A stretch of 64,000 nt of DNA from Pelagimonas sp. (GTDB taxonomy: Bacteria > Pseudomonadota > Alphaproteobacteria > Rhodobacterales > Rhodobacteraceae): NCBI GenBank assembly GCA_025210455.1, contig JAOARQ010000046.1, forward strand, positions 109,143 to 173,142, given 5' to 3'. Below the pieces are notes generated by a model that saw nothing but the letters and a program-made list of their open reading frames with translations, was not told where the DNA came from and did not search any database. This document shows, in pieces, positions 1 to 9,021 of the stretch. The position numbers and the translations under genes are program-made. How positions within the stretch are numbered: position 1 is the stretch's first letter; each line of letters starts with the position of its first letter.

Positions 1-424
1 CACGGAAAAAGACTGGGAAGATTTCCGCACCTGTATTCGCCTGACCCGTGAAATCTTTGGGCAAGAGGCCTTTGCCCCCTATCGCGGAGAAGAGATCCAG
101 CCAGGTGCGCAGGCGCAGACGGATGATGAGCTGAACGACTTTATCCGCGAACATGTCGAAAGCGCCTATCACCCCTGTGGCACCTGCCGCATGGGGCGCG
201 CGGATGATCCGAACGCCGTGGTTGATCCGCAGGGGCGGGTGATTGGTGTCGATGGGCTGCGTGTTGCAGATAGCTCGATTTTCCCGCAGATCACCAATGG
301 CAACCTGAATGCACCATCCATCATGGTGGGCGAAAAAATCTCGGATCACGTGCTGGGCAAATCACTGCCCGCCGAAAACGCCGAGCCATGGATTCATCCC
401 AACTGGCAGACCGCGCAGCGTTAA
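1..424 (+). CDS. betA: Choline dehydrogenase-like GMC oxidoreductase (C-terminal part)
   Basis: The gene enters from the left edge, with its reading frame starting at base 2, so only the last 140 residues are visible. They carry the GMC C-terminal signature HPCGTCRMG, then [16 protein letters not shown] and a [15 protein letters not shown] stretch. These form the substrate-side active site and the last FAD contact in choline dehydrogenases. BetA oxidises choline to betaine aldehyde for osmoprotection. The GMC assignment is firm. The choline specificity rests on the close match of the tail to BetA, and other GMC alcohol dehydrogenases remain possible because the FAD domain and any betB/betI neighbours lie outside the window. 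Confidence 0.85.
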   Translation, partial: TEKDWEDFRTCIRLTREIFGQEAFAPYRGEEIQPGAQAQTDDELNDFIREHVESAYHPCGTCRMGRADDPNAVVDPQGRVIGVDGLRVADSSIFPQITNGNLNAPSIMVGEKISDHVLGKSLPAENAEPWIHPNWQTAQR

Positions 425-479
425 CCTAGACTGCTGGTTCTGCTTGCAGAACTGATCAGGACCCCACACATACTACCCT

Positions 480-1151
480 ATGGTGAGACTGTGGTGTGGG
501 TTCTTGGTGCTGTGTTTGGCATGGCCTGTGGATGCAGGTGTCGCCCCCGAGTTTTCGGGGCGATTGCGTGTGATTGATGGTGATACCTTTGCTATCGGTG
601 ACAGGCGGGTGCGATTGTTCGGCGTCGACGCCCCGGAAAAGAAACAACGATGCGGCGGTGCAGGTGTACCCATGTGGCAATGCGGTGCATGGGTCACAGG
701 CGAAGTGCGTGCGCGCTATCAGGATCAGCCTGCGCGCTGCGTCGTGCTGGCACAGGATCACTATGGCCGATCCGTCGCGCGCTGTTTTGTCCGCGGCGAA
801 GATCTGGGGCAGACGCTGGTGCGGGGCGGGCTGGCCTTTGCCTATCGCAACTATTCGATGCTTTACGTCCCGGATGAACGGCAGGCCGCGAGCCGCAAGG
901 CCGGGTTACATGCGGTTGGTGTGCAATCCCCCGCTGAATTTCGCCGCGCAAGCCGCAAGAAACCTGTACAGCAGGTGCGCGCGGATGGCTGTGCAATCAA
1001 GGGCAATATCAGCCGCACCAAAGAGCGTATCTATCACATGCCGGGGCAGCGGTTTTACGCGCGCGTGTCCATAAATGAGGCCCGCAACGAACGTTGGTTC
1101 TGTACAGAAAATGACGCCATCGCAGCGGGTTGGCGCAAGGCCAAACAATAA
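480..1151 (+). CDS. Secreted staphylococcal nuclease-like (SNase/TNase) protein
   Basis: The protein has 223 residues. Residues 1-19 are a short hydrophobic signal peptide ending in VDAG. An SNase fold follows (about residues 25-150), with the calcium/active-site strand VIDGDTF, the arginine strand RLFGVDAPE and the catalytic-loop region YGRSVARCF. The C-terminal 55 residues (GCAIKGNIS, then RIYHMPGQ and ERWFCTE) match a tail found in many proteobacterial thermonuclease-family proteins. It is probably an exported nuclease acting on DNA or RNA in the periplasm or medium. The ATG has no clear Shine-Dalgarno, but a later start would remove the signal peptide. It is separated from the upstream gene by 55 bp. 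Confidence 0.85.
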   Translation: MVRLWCGFLVLCLAWPVDAGVAPEFSGRLRVIDGDTFAIGDRRVRLFGVDAPEKKQRCGGAGVPMWQCGAWVTGEVRARYQDQPARCVVLAQDHYGRSVARCFVRGEDLGQTLVRGGLAFAYRNYSMLYVPDERQAASRKAGLHAVGVQSPAEFRRASRKKPVQQVRADGCAIKGNISRTKERIYHMPGQRFYARVSINEARNERWFCTENDAIAAGWRKAKQ

Positions 1152-1247
1152 ATATGACAAGGCGTCAGACTTCTTGATCAGGGTCAAAGCCGGGGTGCGT
1201 GACTGGGGTCAAACTCTTATCCGAACAAGGAAAGAAAGGAGACGCCC

Positions 1248-1484
1248 ATGTCGCATACACCTCACGAGCTGGCCGAAGAATTCCCGGAATTCGCTGACAA
1301 ACTGCACGCGCTGAAGACCTCGGACGCGCATTTTGCCAAGCTGGCAGATCAGTATCACGACCTGAACCGTCAGATCCACCGCGCGGAAACCAATGTTGAG
1401 CCGATGGAACAACTGGCGGAAGAGCAACTGCGCAAGCAGCGCGGCGCTCTGAAAGATCAGATTTATGGGATGCTGCGCGCCTAA
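1248..1484 (+). CDS. YdcH family protein (DUF465)
   Basis: This is a 78-residue helical protein typical of the YdcH/DUF465 family, with FPEFADKLHALK near the N terminus, HFAKLADQYHDLN in the middle and a final LKDQIYGML segment. The family is small, cytosolic and predicted to form a coiled coil. Its function is not established. A good Shine-Dalgarno (AAGGAG) lies 6 bases before the ATG and a strong intrinsic terminator follows 21 bp after the stop, so the gene looks monocistronic. Confidence 0.85.
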   Translation: MSHTPHELAEEFPEFADKLHALKTSDAHFAKLADQYHDLNRQIHRAETNVEPMEQLAEEQLRKQRGALKDQIYGMLRA

Positions 1485-1505
1485 GGCCCGCATCTTGAAC
1501 ACATG

Positions 1506-1537
1506 AAAACCGGTCAGGCTTGTCTGGCCGGTTTTTT
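1506..1537 (+). terminator. Intrinsic terminator of the YdcH gene
   Basis: A 12-bp stem starts AAAACCGG and closes CCGGTTTT, with a six-base loop (GCTTGT). The T run continues past the stem. It sits between the YdcH gene and the DksA-like gene, which has its own Shine-Dalgarno. Confidence 0.85.
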
Positions 1538-1573
1538 CGTGGGAGCCTGACAGCCCAACTCAGGAGGATCGCA

Positions 1574-1843
1574 ATGGCAGGTGGATGGGCACGTGACGGG
1601 GCCGTCGGGGAACAGATCGAAGCCTCGATCAATGATGAACTGGCACGGATGCGTGCGCAGCAGCAGCCTGTGGGCGAAAGCCTGAAATACTGCGCCGAAT
1701 GCGAAGAGGAAATCCCAGAGGCACGCCGTCTGGCCCGCCCGGGGGTAAAGCTGTGTCTTGAGTGTCAGCAAGATCGCGACAGCGCTTTCAAGGCACGCGG
1801 GGGAATCAATCGCCGGGGTTCAAAGGACAGTCAGTTGAAGTGA
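1574..1843 (+). CDS. DksA/TraR-type C4 zinc-finger protein
   Basis: The protein has 89 residues. The ATG at 1574 is preceded by AGGAGG seven bases away, which decides this start over upstream alternatives. A four-cysteine zinc finger (YCAECEEEIP, then 17 residues on CLECQ) matches the TraR/DksA C4-type family. Residues 1-35 are helical and charged. Short TraR-like members bind the secondary channel of RNA polymerase and alter initiation, but this one lacks the long coiled coil of DksA, so its target is inferred only. The C terminus is basic (INRRGSK). It converges with the GNAT gene, whose stop is 17 bp away. Confidence 0.8.
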   Translation: MAGGWARDGAVGEQIEASINDELARMRAQQQPVGESLKYCAECEEEIPEARRLARPGVKLCLECQQDRDSAFKARGGINRRGSKDSQLK

Positions 1844-1859
1844 AGCTAGGGGGGCTATC

Positions 1860-2351
1860 CTAGGGGGCTGGATGAATGGCGAGCGGCAGTTGCATAATGT
1901 GCTGTGGGCCAAATCCGCCATCCAGGTACAGTTCACCGGTGTCTTTGAAACCCCCTTTTTCATAGGCGCGTTTTGCACCGGGATTTCTACAATTCACAGT
2001 CAGATAGCAATTACATATGCCGGGATAGACAACGCCCAGATAGTGGCTTAGGGCGCGGCAGGCTGCCGTGGCAATCCCGCGACCCTGCGCTTTTTGATCC
2101 ACCAAAAACATACGCAGACCAATCACATCGCCAGAAACGAAATCCTGCGTTGCCCCATAGTCGCGGTCGATGGCGAAGAAACCCACGGGCAGATCAGTCT
2201 CGCAGATGACATGACCATCCCGGGCTGCCCCTGACAGCATGGTTTTGGCAGGAAGATCAGAAAACCCTGCCTGATCCTCAGGCAGGGAAAACTGTTTCAG
2301 GTCGGGCCAATCGCTCTGGGATAAGGGGCGCAAAGTGACCTTGGCCGACAT
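1860..2351 (-). CDS. GNAT family N-acetyltransferase
   Basis: The protein has 163 residues with the GNAT fold. Strand beta-4 (GLRMFLVD) leads into the acetyl-CoA pyrophosphate-binding loop QGRGIATA, followed by NPGAKRAYEKGGF, the usual motif B tail. The substrate cannot be told from sequence. Its start lies one base after the stop of the PepF gene, so the two are probably cotranscribed from upstream of pepF. The family resembles small-molecule or aminoglycoside-type acetyltransferases, but no resistance role can be claimed. Confidence 0.85.
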   Translation of the reverse strand: MSAKVTLRPLSQSDWPDLKQFSLPEDQAGFSDLPAKTMLSGAARDGHVICETDLPVGFFAIDRDYGATQDFVSGDVIGLRMFLVDQKAQGRGIATAACRALSHYLGVVYPGICNCYLTVNCRNPGAKRAYEKGGFKDTGELYLDGGFGPQHIMQLPLAIHPAP

Positions 2352-2352
2352 G

Positions 2353-4170
2353 TTATTCTTCCATCGCTTCCAACTGGTCGATGAAGCCTTCGATCATCGA
2401 CAGGCCTTTGTCCCAGAAGGTTGGGTCGCTGGCGTCCAGACCGAAGGGGGCCAAAAGCTCTTTGTGGTGTTTGGAGCCACCCGCTTTCAGCATGTCAAAG
2501 TATTTGTCCTGGAAGCCTTCGGGCTGTTCCTGATAGGCGGCGTAAAGCGCGTTCACCAGACCATCGCCAAAGGCATAGGCATAGACATAGAAGGGCGAAT
2601 GCACGAAATGCGGGATATAGGCCCAGAAGGTTTCATAACCCGGCATATAATCGAAGGCTGGCCCAAGGCTTTCGGCCTGCACAGACATCCACAGGGCGTT
2701 GATGTCATCCGGGGTCAGCTCGCCACCGCGACGGGCATCGTGCAATTTGCATTCGAAATCGTAAAAGGCGATCTGGCGCACGACGGTGTTGATCATGTCT
2801 TCGACCTTGCCCGCCAGCAGCACCTTGCGTTCGCGCGTGTCTTTGGCATTGTCCAGCATGGTCTGGAAGGTCAGCATTTCACCAAAGACAGAAGCGGTTT
2901 CCGCCAGTGTCAGCGGGGTGGAGGACAGCATTTCACCCTGACCGGCGGCCAGCACCTGATGCACCCCATGGCCCAGCTCATGCGCGAGCGTCATCACATC
3001 GCGCGGCTTGCCCAGATAGTTCAGCATCACATAGGGGTGCACATCGGTGACGGTGGGGTGGGCGAAAGCGCCGGGGGCCTTGCCCGGTTTGACCTCGGCG
3101 TCGATCCAGCCTTTGGTAAAGAAAGGATCGGCCAGTTCGCCCATGCGCGGATCAAAGGCGTTATAGGCATCCATGACGATGCCGCGGGCTTCTTCCCAAT
3201 CGACGATGCGGTCCTCTTCCATGGGCAGGGGCGCGTTGCGATCCCAGACCTGCATCACATCCAGCCCCAGCCATTTGCGTTTCAATTCGTAATAGCGGTG
3301 GCTCAGGCGCGGGTAGGCAGCGACCACGGCATTGCGCAGCGCATCCACCACTTCGGGTTCCACGTGGTTAGACAGGTGACGCCCTGTCTGCGGCGTGGGC
3401 ATTCCACGCCAGCGATCCATGATTTCCTTTTCCTTGGCCTGTGTGTTGTGCACACGAGCAAAGGTTTTGATGTTATCGGCAAAAACCCGCGCCAGTTCGC
3501 GCGCGGCTGCCTCGCGTTTCGACCGATCCTGTTCGGTGAGGAAATTCAGCGTGGCTTCGATGTTCAGCTCTTCACCGTCGATTTCAAAGGTCAGCCCGGC
3601 GATGGTTTCATCAAACAGCCGTTCCCAGGCATCGCCTACAACCCCCAGATCATGCAGGAATTTTTCCATCTCATCTGACAGCTGATAGGGTTTCATCGCG
3701 CGGATGCGGTCGAACACCGGCTTGTAGCGGGCGAGATCAGCGTTCTCTGACAGGCGCTGATCCAGATGCGCATCCTCAAGCCGGTTTAACTCCAGCGTGA
3801 AAAACACCAGCGGCGTGGTGTAATTGGTGATGCTTTCCTGACAATCCGACAGGAATTTGGCGCGTTCGGCATCGGTGGTCAGCTGATAGTAGCGTAGCCC
3901 GGCAAAAGACATGATCCGCCCGGCAATGGATTCGATTTTCTCGTTGCGCTTGACGCAATCCAGCAACCCGGCTGCATCCAGTGTGTCCAGCTTGCCCTCA
4001 TAATCCGCGGCAAAACTGGCGCAGGCGCTTTCGAGCCAGTCGAGATCGCGCTTGAGCTCGGGTGCATCTGTGCCTTCATAGAGATCGCTCAGATCCCATT
4101 CGGGCAGGTTGCCCAGCCCTTTGTCGCCTCCGGCGCTGGCATTGGCATCAAAAAGCGGCTGATAGGTCAT
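2353..4170 (-). CDS. pepF: M3 family oligoendopeptidase F (PepF)
   Basis: The protein has 605 residues, the usual length for proteobacterial PepF. The gluzincin motif HELGH lies in the C-terminal half (TLAHELGHGVHQ), with the downstream glutamate ligand in LAETASVFGEML. N-terminal helices with LPEWDLSDLY are the standard PepF opening. It is a cytosolic zinc metallopeptidase that trims oligopeptides of roughly 7-17 residues, as known for the family. It is the first gene of a likely two-gene unit with the downstream acetyltransferase. There is no signal peptide. Confidence 0.93.
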   Translation of the reverse strand: MTYQPLFDANASAGGDKGLGNLPEWDLSDLYEGTDAPELKRDLDWLESACASFAADYEGKLDTLDAAGLLDCVKRNEKIESIAGRIMSFAGLRYYQLTTDAERAKFLSDCQESITNYTTPLVFFTLELNRLEDAHLDQRLSENADLARYKPVFDRIRAMKPYQLSDEMEKFLHDLGVVGDAWERLFDETIAGLTFEIDGEELNIEATLNFLTEQDRSKREAAARELARVFADNIKTFARVHNTQAKEKEIMDRWRGMPTPQTGRHLSNHVEPEVVDALRNAVVAAYPRLSHRYYELKRKWLGLDVMQVWDRNAPLPMEEDRIVDWEEARGIVMDAYNAFDPRMGELADPFFTKGWIDAEVKPGKAPGAFAHPTVTDVHPYVMLNYLGKPRDVMTLAHELGHGVHQVLAAGQGEMLSSTPLTLAETASVFGEMLTFQTMLDNAKDTRERKVLLAGKVEDMINTVVRQIAFYDFECKLHDARRGGELTPDDINALWMSVQAESLGPAFDYMPGYETFWAYIPHFVHSPFYVYAYAFGDGLVNALYAAYQEQPEGFQDKYFDMLKAGGSKHHKELLAPFGLDASDPTFWDKGLSMIEGFIDQLEAMEE

Positions 4171-4286
4171 AGGGATCTCCTGAATGGTCTTGCCCCAGAG
4201 CTAAGCGTGGTCATGGGCAAGGTTCAAGAGAGCAAAGCGAATTTTTGCCATTCCCGGCTTGTCCCGCCCGTGCGGGCGATCCGCGC

Positions 4287-5252
4287 CTAGGCCGAAAGGT
4301 TGCGGGTTTCCGAGGGCGATTCAAAATGCGAGACAATGCGCGCGATGGTCTGGTCGAGATCCGCAAGGCTTTCCATGAGAACCTCATGTTCGCCGTTTTG
4401 CACCATCTCCAACTGGCCATTGGACCAGCGTGCCATGCGTTGATGGATACGGGCCGTATCGACGATACGTTCATTGGTGCCCAGTAGGCAGAGACAGGGC
4501 TGAGCCGGCGAGGCTTTTCTTGACAGATCCAGCGTTTCGCGCAGGGCTTCGTTCAACCAGTGCAGCGAAGGCCCGCCCAGTTGCAACCCGGGCACCTGTG
4601 TGACCTGATTGACCATGTAATCCCAGGTGTCGCGATCGGTGGTCAGCATGTTGTCGGCAAACTCAGCAGAGAGCAGATAGCTGTCGATACTGGTGCCCGG
4701 CGAGAGAATGTGGCTTAGCCCCAGCGTTTTCGACATAGAGCTGACGGCCCAGGCGGCAGGGCGCATGGCGGGGGACAGGTGAATACCCCACATGGGACCG
4801 GTGAATGTGCAGGTCTGCACATCCAGCCCATCATAGAGGGCACGCAGCCCGATACAGCCGCCCATGGAATGGCCCAAAAGATGCATAGGCCCGGGCAGAT
4901 CCAGTTCAGCGACCATCTGCATCACCGCTTTCAGATCCAACTGATAATCAGAGAAACGCGCCACATGACCGATGCGCGCATCTTCCAATAGGCGATCCGC
5001 CAGTCCCTGACCGCGCCAGTCGATGGCAATCACGTGATAGCCCGCCGCGGTAAACCCGGCAGCGGTGCGCCCATATTTTTCGATATACTCCGTTCTGCCG
5101 GGAAAAAGCAGAAGGGTGCCCCGCGCCTGTTGCGAGGTTGGGAAATGGCCCAGACGGACACGGACCCCATCCGAGGTCGTGGCCCACCATGCGTTTGACC
5201 CCTCGGGGCCATCGGCGATCTCGGCGTGAAAAGGCGCGGGGGTCATCTGCAT
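4287..5252 (-). CDS. Alpha/beta hydrolase, monoacylglycerol lipase/lysophospholipase type
   Basis: The protein has 321 residues and belongs to the S33/Hydrolase_4 family. The oxyanion region FPGRTEYIEKYG and DWRGQGLAD precede the nucleophile elbow GHSMGG. A late histidine in NGEHEVLME and an acidic residue before it complete a likely Ser-Asp-His triad. Members hydrolyse monoacylglycerols or lysophospholipids. The start overlaps the stop of the upstream SCP2 gene by one base, so the two are translationally coupled. A lipid-related role fits an SCP2 lipid-binding partner but remains inference. Confidence 0.85.
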   Translation of the reverse strand: MQMTPAPFHAEIADGPEGSNAWWATTSDGVRVRLGHFPTSQQARGTLLLFPGRTEYIEKYGRTAAGFTAAGYHVIAIDWRGQGLADRLLEDARIGHVARFSDYQLDLKAVMQMVAELDLPGPMHLLGHSMGGCIGLRALYDGLDVQTCTFTGPMWGIHLSPAMRPAAWAVSSMSKTLGLSHILSPGTSIDSYLLSAEFADNMLTTDRDTWDYMVNQVTQVPGLQLGGPSLHWLNEALRETLDLSRKASPAQPCLCLLGTNERIVDTARIHQRMARWSNGQLEMVQNGEHEVLMESLADLDQTIARIVSHFESPSETRNLSA

Positions 5253-5542
5253 CAGGCCAAAACCGACGCCAGTTGCATCGCTGCGCCCATGTCACCATCA
5301 ATGGTCAGCTTGCCTGACATGAAAGCCGCGGTCGGGTTCAGCTCACCGCTCAGGATGGCTTCGAAGGTGTCCTGTTCGGCAGTCAGGGTGACTGTGGTCT
5401 CGTCATCTGCTGCGCGCACGCCGTCGCTGTCGATCACGATGGATCCTTCGCCTTCGATGACGAATTTTGCCGAGCCATCAAAGCCCTCACCACCCATTTT
5501 TGCGCTCAGCGCCTCGACGGCTGCGGTCACTACATCGCTCAT
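5252..5542 (-). CDS. SCP2 sterol-binding domain protein
   Basis: The 96-residue protein consists of a single SCP2 domain, from DVVTAAVEALSAKMGGEG through the beta strands to TAAFMSGKLTIDGDMGAAM, the characteristic C-terminal motif of stand-alone bacterial SCP2 proteins. The fold has a hydrophobic tunnel for acyl chains or sterol-like lipids. In bacteria the ligand is generally unknown. It is coupled to the hydrolase behind it by a one-base overlap and is divergent from the TPR protein. Confidence 0.88.
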   Translation of the reverse strand: MSDVVTAAVEALSAKMGGEGFDGSAKFVIEGEGSIVIDSDGVRAADDETTVTLTAEQDTFEAILSGELNPTAAFMSGKLTIDGDMGAAMQLASVLA

Positions 5543-5634
5543 ATCTGCTCCTTACAGATGATGTTGAATTAATCGTGCGTTGGTATTCTATCACACGGGC
5601 GCTACAGTCATGACACGAAATAGGTTCGGGAAAC

Positions 5635-6186
5635 ATGCGTATAAGAAGTACCGTCGCGGCATTTGCGTCCTTAGTATTGATTTCCATACCCTTGCCGGGT
5701 CTGGCGCAGGGCGCATTAAGCGACCTGCTTGCGCAGTTGCGTGCTGCCCAATCCGAGAGTGATGCGCAGCGCCTAGAGAATCAGATAGTGGGCCAATGGT
5801 CAAAATCTGGTTCACAGGCGATGGATTTATTGCTGGGGCGCGGGCGCGATGCGCTGGCCCGCAAAGATCCGAACGCGGCATTGGAACATTTCCGCGCGCT
5901 GACCGATCATGCGCCGGATTTCGCCGAAGGCTGGTTCGGACTGGGCTTGGGTTTTTCGCAGCAAGATCAGCTGGGCCCGGCGCTGGATGCCTTTGGCCGC
6001 ACGCTGGCGCTGAACCCGGATCACTTTCAGGCCCTGCATGGTGTGGCCACCATACATGAGAAGATCGGCAACCTAGAGCTTGCCTATCAGGCCTATGAGC
6101 AGGTACTTGAAATGCGGCCGCATGACTCGGTGGTGACCGGGGCATTGGCGCGGCTGGAAACCAAGGTCCGGGGCAGGTCGCTCTGA
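5635..6186 (+). CDS. Secreted tetratricopeptide repeat protein
   Basis: The protein has 183 residues. Residues 1-24 form a signal peptide (hydrophobic core SLVLISIPLPG, cleavage after LAQG). A charged helix (LLAQLRAAQSESDAQRLENQ) is followed by about three TPR units between residues 60 and 170, for example ALEHFRALTDHAPDFAEGW and ALDAFGRTLALNPDHFQALH. It is likely a periplasmic protein-interaction scaffold. Proteins with this layout are common in Rhodobacterales without an assigned function. The helicase gene starts about 20 bases after its stop, so they may share a transcript. Confidence 0.85.
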   Translation: MRIRSTVAAFASLVLISIPLPGLAQGALSDLLAQLRAAQSESDAQRLENQIVGQWSKSGSQAMDLLLGRGRDALARKDPNAALEHFRALTDHAPDFAEGWFGLGLGFSQQDQLGPALDAFGRTLALNPDHFQALHGVATIHEKIGNLELAYQAYEQVLEMRPHDSVVTGALARLETKVRGRSL

Positions 6187-6207
6187 CACGAAGAGGTGGC
6201 CCTGACT

Positions 6208-9021
6208 ATGGCCCAGACAGCACGGATCGCGGCGGTTCTTGGCCCGACCAATACAGGTAAAACCCATTATGCCATTGAACGGATGCTGGGCTATCGCACG
6301 GGCATCATCGGGCTGCCGCTGCGCTTGCTCGCGCGTGAGGTCTATGACCGAATCGTTGCCGCGCGTGGCCCTTCGGTGGTGGCGCTGGTCACCGGCGAAG
6401 AGCGCATCGTGCCGCCGCGCGCGCAATATTGGGTCTGCACCGTGGAAGCCATGCCCGAAGGCATGGGCACCGATTTCGCGGCGGTGGATGAAATCCAGCT
6501 TTGTGCTGATCCGGAACGTGGGCATGTGTTTACCGACCGTCTGCTGCGGATGCGCGGTACCCATGAGACATTGTTCATGGGCTCGGACACCATGCGCGGG
6601 CCGATCCAAAAGCTGGTGCCGAATGTCGAGTTCCTGCGCCGAGAACGTATGAGCCAATTAACCTATGTTGGTTCGAAAAAGATAAGCAGATTGCAGCCAC
6701 GTAGTGCAATTGTTGGGTTTTCTGTTGATAATGTCTATGCAATTGCCGAATTGTTAAAACGCCAGAAAGGCGGCGCAGCGGTGGTGATGGGGGCGCTTAG
6801 CCCGCGCACGCGCAATGCGCAGGTGGAACTCTATCAAAACGGTGAGGTGGATTATCTGGTGGCCACTGATGCCATTGGCATGGGGCTGAATCTGGATGTG
6901 AACCATGTAGCTTTTTCCAGCCTGACCAAATTCGATGGCCGACGCATGCGCCCGCTGCAACCCAATGAGCTGGCGCAAATCGCGGGCCGGGCAGGGCGTG
7001 GGATGTCGGATGGCACCTTTGGGGTGACAGGCGAAGCGGCACCTATTCCGGATGATTGGGTGGATGCGATCTGCAATCATACATTCACTCAGCTTCGTAA
7101 GCTCAATTGGAGAAACGAAAAACTTCAATTCGGCAGTATTGACGCGCTGGAGCGTAGTCTGGATGAAAGCCCCAAAGATGAAAATCTGATCAAAGCGCAA
7201 GAGGCAGATGACCTGCGCGCGCTACGTACGCTTGCCTCTGACGGGGAAATTCGCGCACGGGCCAGCAGTGCGACGGCGGTCAAACTGCTTTGGGATGTCT
7301 GCCGTGTCCCGGATTTTCGCGGAATTTCGCCGAATGAACATACGGGGCTTTTGGGAACCATCTTTGGTCACCTACATGAACGGGGGGCAATCCCGCATGA
7401 TTTTCTGGCCCGGCAGGTCAATCGCATAAATCGCACCGATGGCGATATTGACACATTGTCGAAACGCTTGGCGTATATCCGCACGTGGACATATGTCGCG
7501 CAGCGAAAAGGCTGGGTAGATGATGAAACACATTGGCGTGAGGCGACTCGCGCTGTAGAAGACAGCTTGTCAGATGCGCTCCACCAGCGCTTGACTCAAA
7601 GATTTGTTGATCGGCGGACGTCAGTTCTGTTGCGCCGGTTGAAGCAGAAGGAGGCCCTTTTGGCCGAAGTAAACGATCAAGGGGAAGTCACCGTCGAAGG
7701 ACAATTCGTCGGGCGACTTGAGGGGTTCAGGTTCCGTCAGGACAAGGACGCAACCGGGCAGGAAGCCAAGACATTGCGTCAGGCCTCGTTGCAGGCATTG
7801 GCACCGCATTTCCATCTGCGCGCTGACCGCTTTTACAACGCACCCGATACCGAAATGGATTTCACCGAACAGGGTGGCCTGATGTGGGGCGACCAGGCGG
7901 TGGGCAAGCTGGCGAAAGGGGATGACCCCCTGAAGCCGCGCGTTGTGGCCTTTGTGGATGACGAGGCGGGGGCCGATGTCGCTGCCAAGGTCGAACGCCG
8001 TCTGCAGCACTTTATGGATCGCAAGATCGCTGCCCTGTTTGAGCCGCTGGTGAAAATGCAGGAAGACGCCGAGCTGGAAGGGCTGGCGCGCGGTTTTGCC
8101 TTCCGCATGGGCGAAGCGCTGGGGGTGATTCCCCGTGCTGATGTGGCGGATGAAGTGAAAGCCCTGGATCAGGATGCCCGTGGCAGCCTGCGCAAACATG
8201 GCATTCGCTTTGGTCAGTACACCATCTTTATGCCGCTGCTGCTGAAACCCGCGCCGACCCGTCTGCGTCTGGTTTTGTGGAGCCTTGCCAACGACTTGCA
8301 AGAGTTTCCTGAAGCGCCTCCGCCCGGTCTGGTGACTGTGCCGAACCTTCAGGAAGTGCCTGCGCAACACTACATGCTGTCTGGGTATCGCAAGGCCGGT
8401 GCCCGCGCGATCCGCATTGATATGCTGGAACGTCTGGCGGATATGGTGCGCAATGAAGACAGCCGTGGTGGCTTTGAAGCCAAAGCGGATATGCTGTCGA
8501 TCACCGGTATGACGCTGGAACAATTCGCTGATCTGATGCAGGGCCTTGGCTATAAAGCCGAAAAAGGCGAGCGCGAGAAGGTGAAAGCAGCGGCCCCGAC
8601 CGAAGCCACGCCTGCGCAGCCTGAGGAGGCAACTTCTGAGACTGCAGAAGCCGCACCCGTTGCTGACGTTGCGGCAGAAGAGACCCCGGCAGAGGTGGCA
8701 GAAGCCCCCGCTGAGCCTGTGGATGCGACACCTGAAATGGAGGTGTTCTTTACCTTCACCTGGGGCGGCAATCGAGGCAACCAGCAGCGTCGCGGCGGTG
8801 GTAAACCCCGCGGTGATCGTCAGGAAGCACGCGGCGGTGCGCCACGGGGTGGTGATCGTCCGCGCGGCAAGGGGGGCAAGCCCAAAGGCAAAGGCGGCCC
8901 GAAAGGGGGCGGCGACCGGGGTGCAAAGAGCTTCCAGGCGCGTCCTCCTAAAAAGGACAAGCCGATTGATCCTGACAACCCTTTCGCAGCCGCGCTTATG
9001 GGCTTGAAGGATAAGTCGTAA
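6208..9021 (+). CDS. Suv3-like DEAD/DExH RNA helicase with RGG-rich tail
   Basis: The protein has 937 residues from the ATG at 6208, which has AAGAGG eleven bases upstream. The GTG at 6196 is an alternative but would overlap that site. Visible helicase motifs are Walker A GPTNTGKT (residues 12-19), DEIQ as motif II, ATDAIGMGLNL and QIAGRAGR (motif VI). This set is characteristic of the alphaproteobacterial relatives of mitochondrial SUV3, the helicase of the RNA degradosome. An acidic Ala/Glu/Pro linker (about residues 795-850) leads to an Arg/Gly/Lys-rich tail (about 860-920) likely to bind RNA. The S4 RNA-binding gene begins at the next base, which supports a role in RNA metabolism. Confidence 0.88.
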   Translation: MAQTARIAAVLGPTNTGKTHYAIERMLGYRTGIIGLPLRLLAREVYDRIVAARGPSVVALVTGEERIVPPRAQYWVCTVEAMPEGMGTDFAAVDEIQLCADPERGHVFTDRLLRMRGTHETLFMGSDTMRGPIQKLVPNVEFLRRERMSQLTYVGSKKISRLQPRSAIVGFSVDNVYAIAELLKRQKGGAAVVMGALSPRTRNAQVELYQNGEVDYLVATDAIGMGLNLDVNHVAFSSLTKFDGRRMRPLQPNELAQIAGRAGRGMSDGTFGVTGEAAPIPDDWVDAICNHTFTQLRKLNWRNEKLQFGSIDALERSLDESPKDENLIKAQEADDLRALRTLASDGEIRARASSATAVKLLWDVCRVPDFRGISPNEHTGLLGTIFGHLHERGAIPHDFLARQVNRINRTDGDIDTLSKRLAYIRTWTYVAQRKGWVDDETHWREATRAVEDSLSDALHQRLTQRFVDRRTSVLLRRLKQKEALLAEVNDQGEVTVEGQFVGRLEGFRFRQDKDATGQEAKTLRQASLQALAPHFHLRADRFYNAPDTEMDFTEQGGLMWGDQAVGKLAKGDDPLKPRVVAFVDDEAGADVAAKVERRLQHFMDRKIAALFEPLVKMQEDAELEGLARGFAFRMGEALGVIPRADVADEVKALDQDARGSLRKHGIRFGQYTIFMPLLLKPAPTRLRLVLWSLANDLQEFPEAPPPGLVTVPNLQEVPAQHYMLSGYRKAGARAIRIDMLERLADMVRNEDSRGGFEAKADMLSITGMTLEQFADLMQGLGYKAEKGEREKVKAAAPTEATPAQPEEATSETAEAAPVADVAAEETPAEVAEAPAEPVDATPEMEVFFTFTWGGNRGNQQRRGGGKPRGDRQEARGGAPRGGDRPRGKGGKPKGKGGPKGGGDRGAKSFQARPPKKDKPIDPDNPFAAALMGLKDKS

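Noticed and set aside
2335..3678. 447-codon open frame on the plus strand
   Set aside because: It lies wholly opposite the PepF gene, is rich in His, Phe and Gly without a recognised domain, and is the mirror of GC-biased codons.
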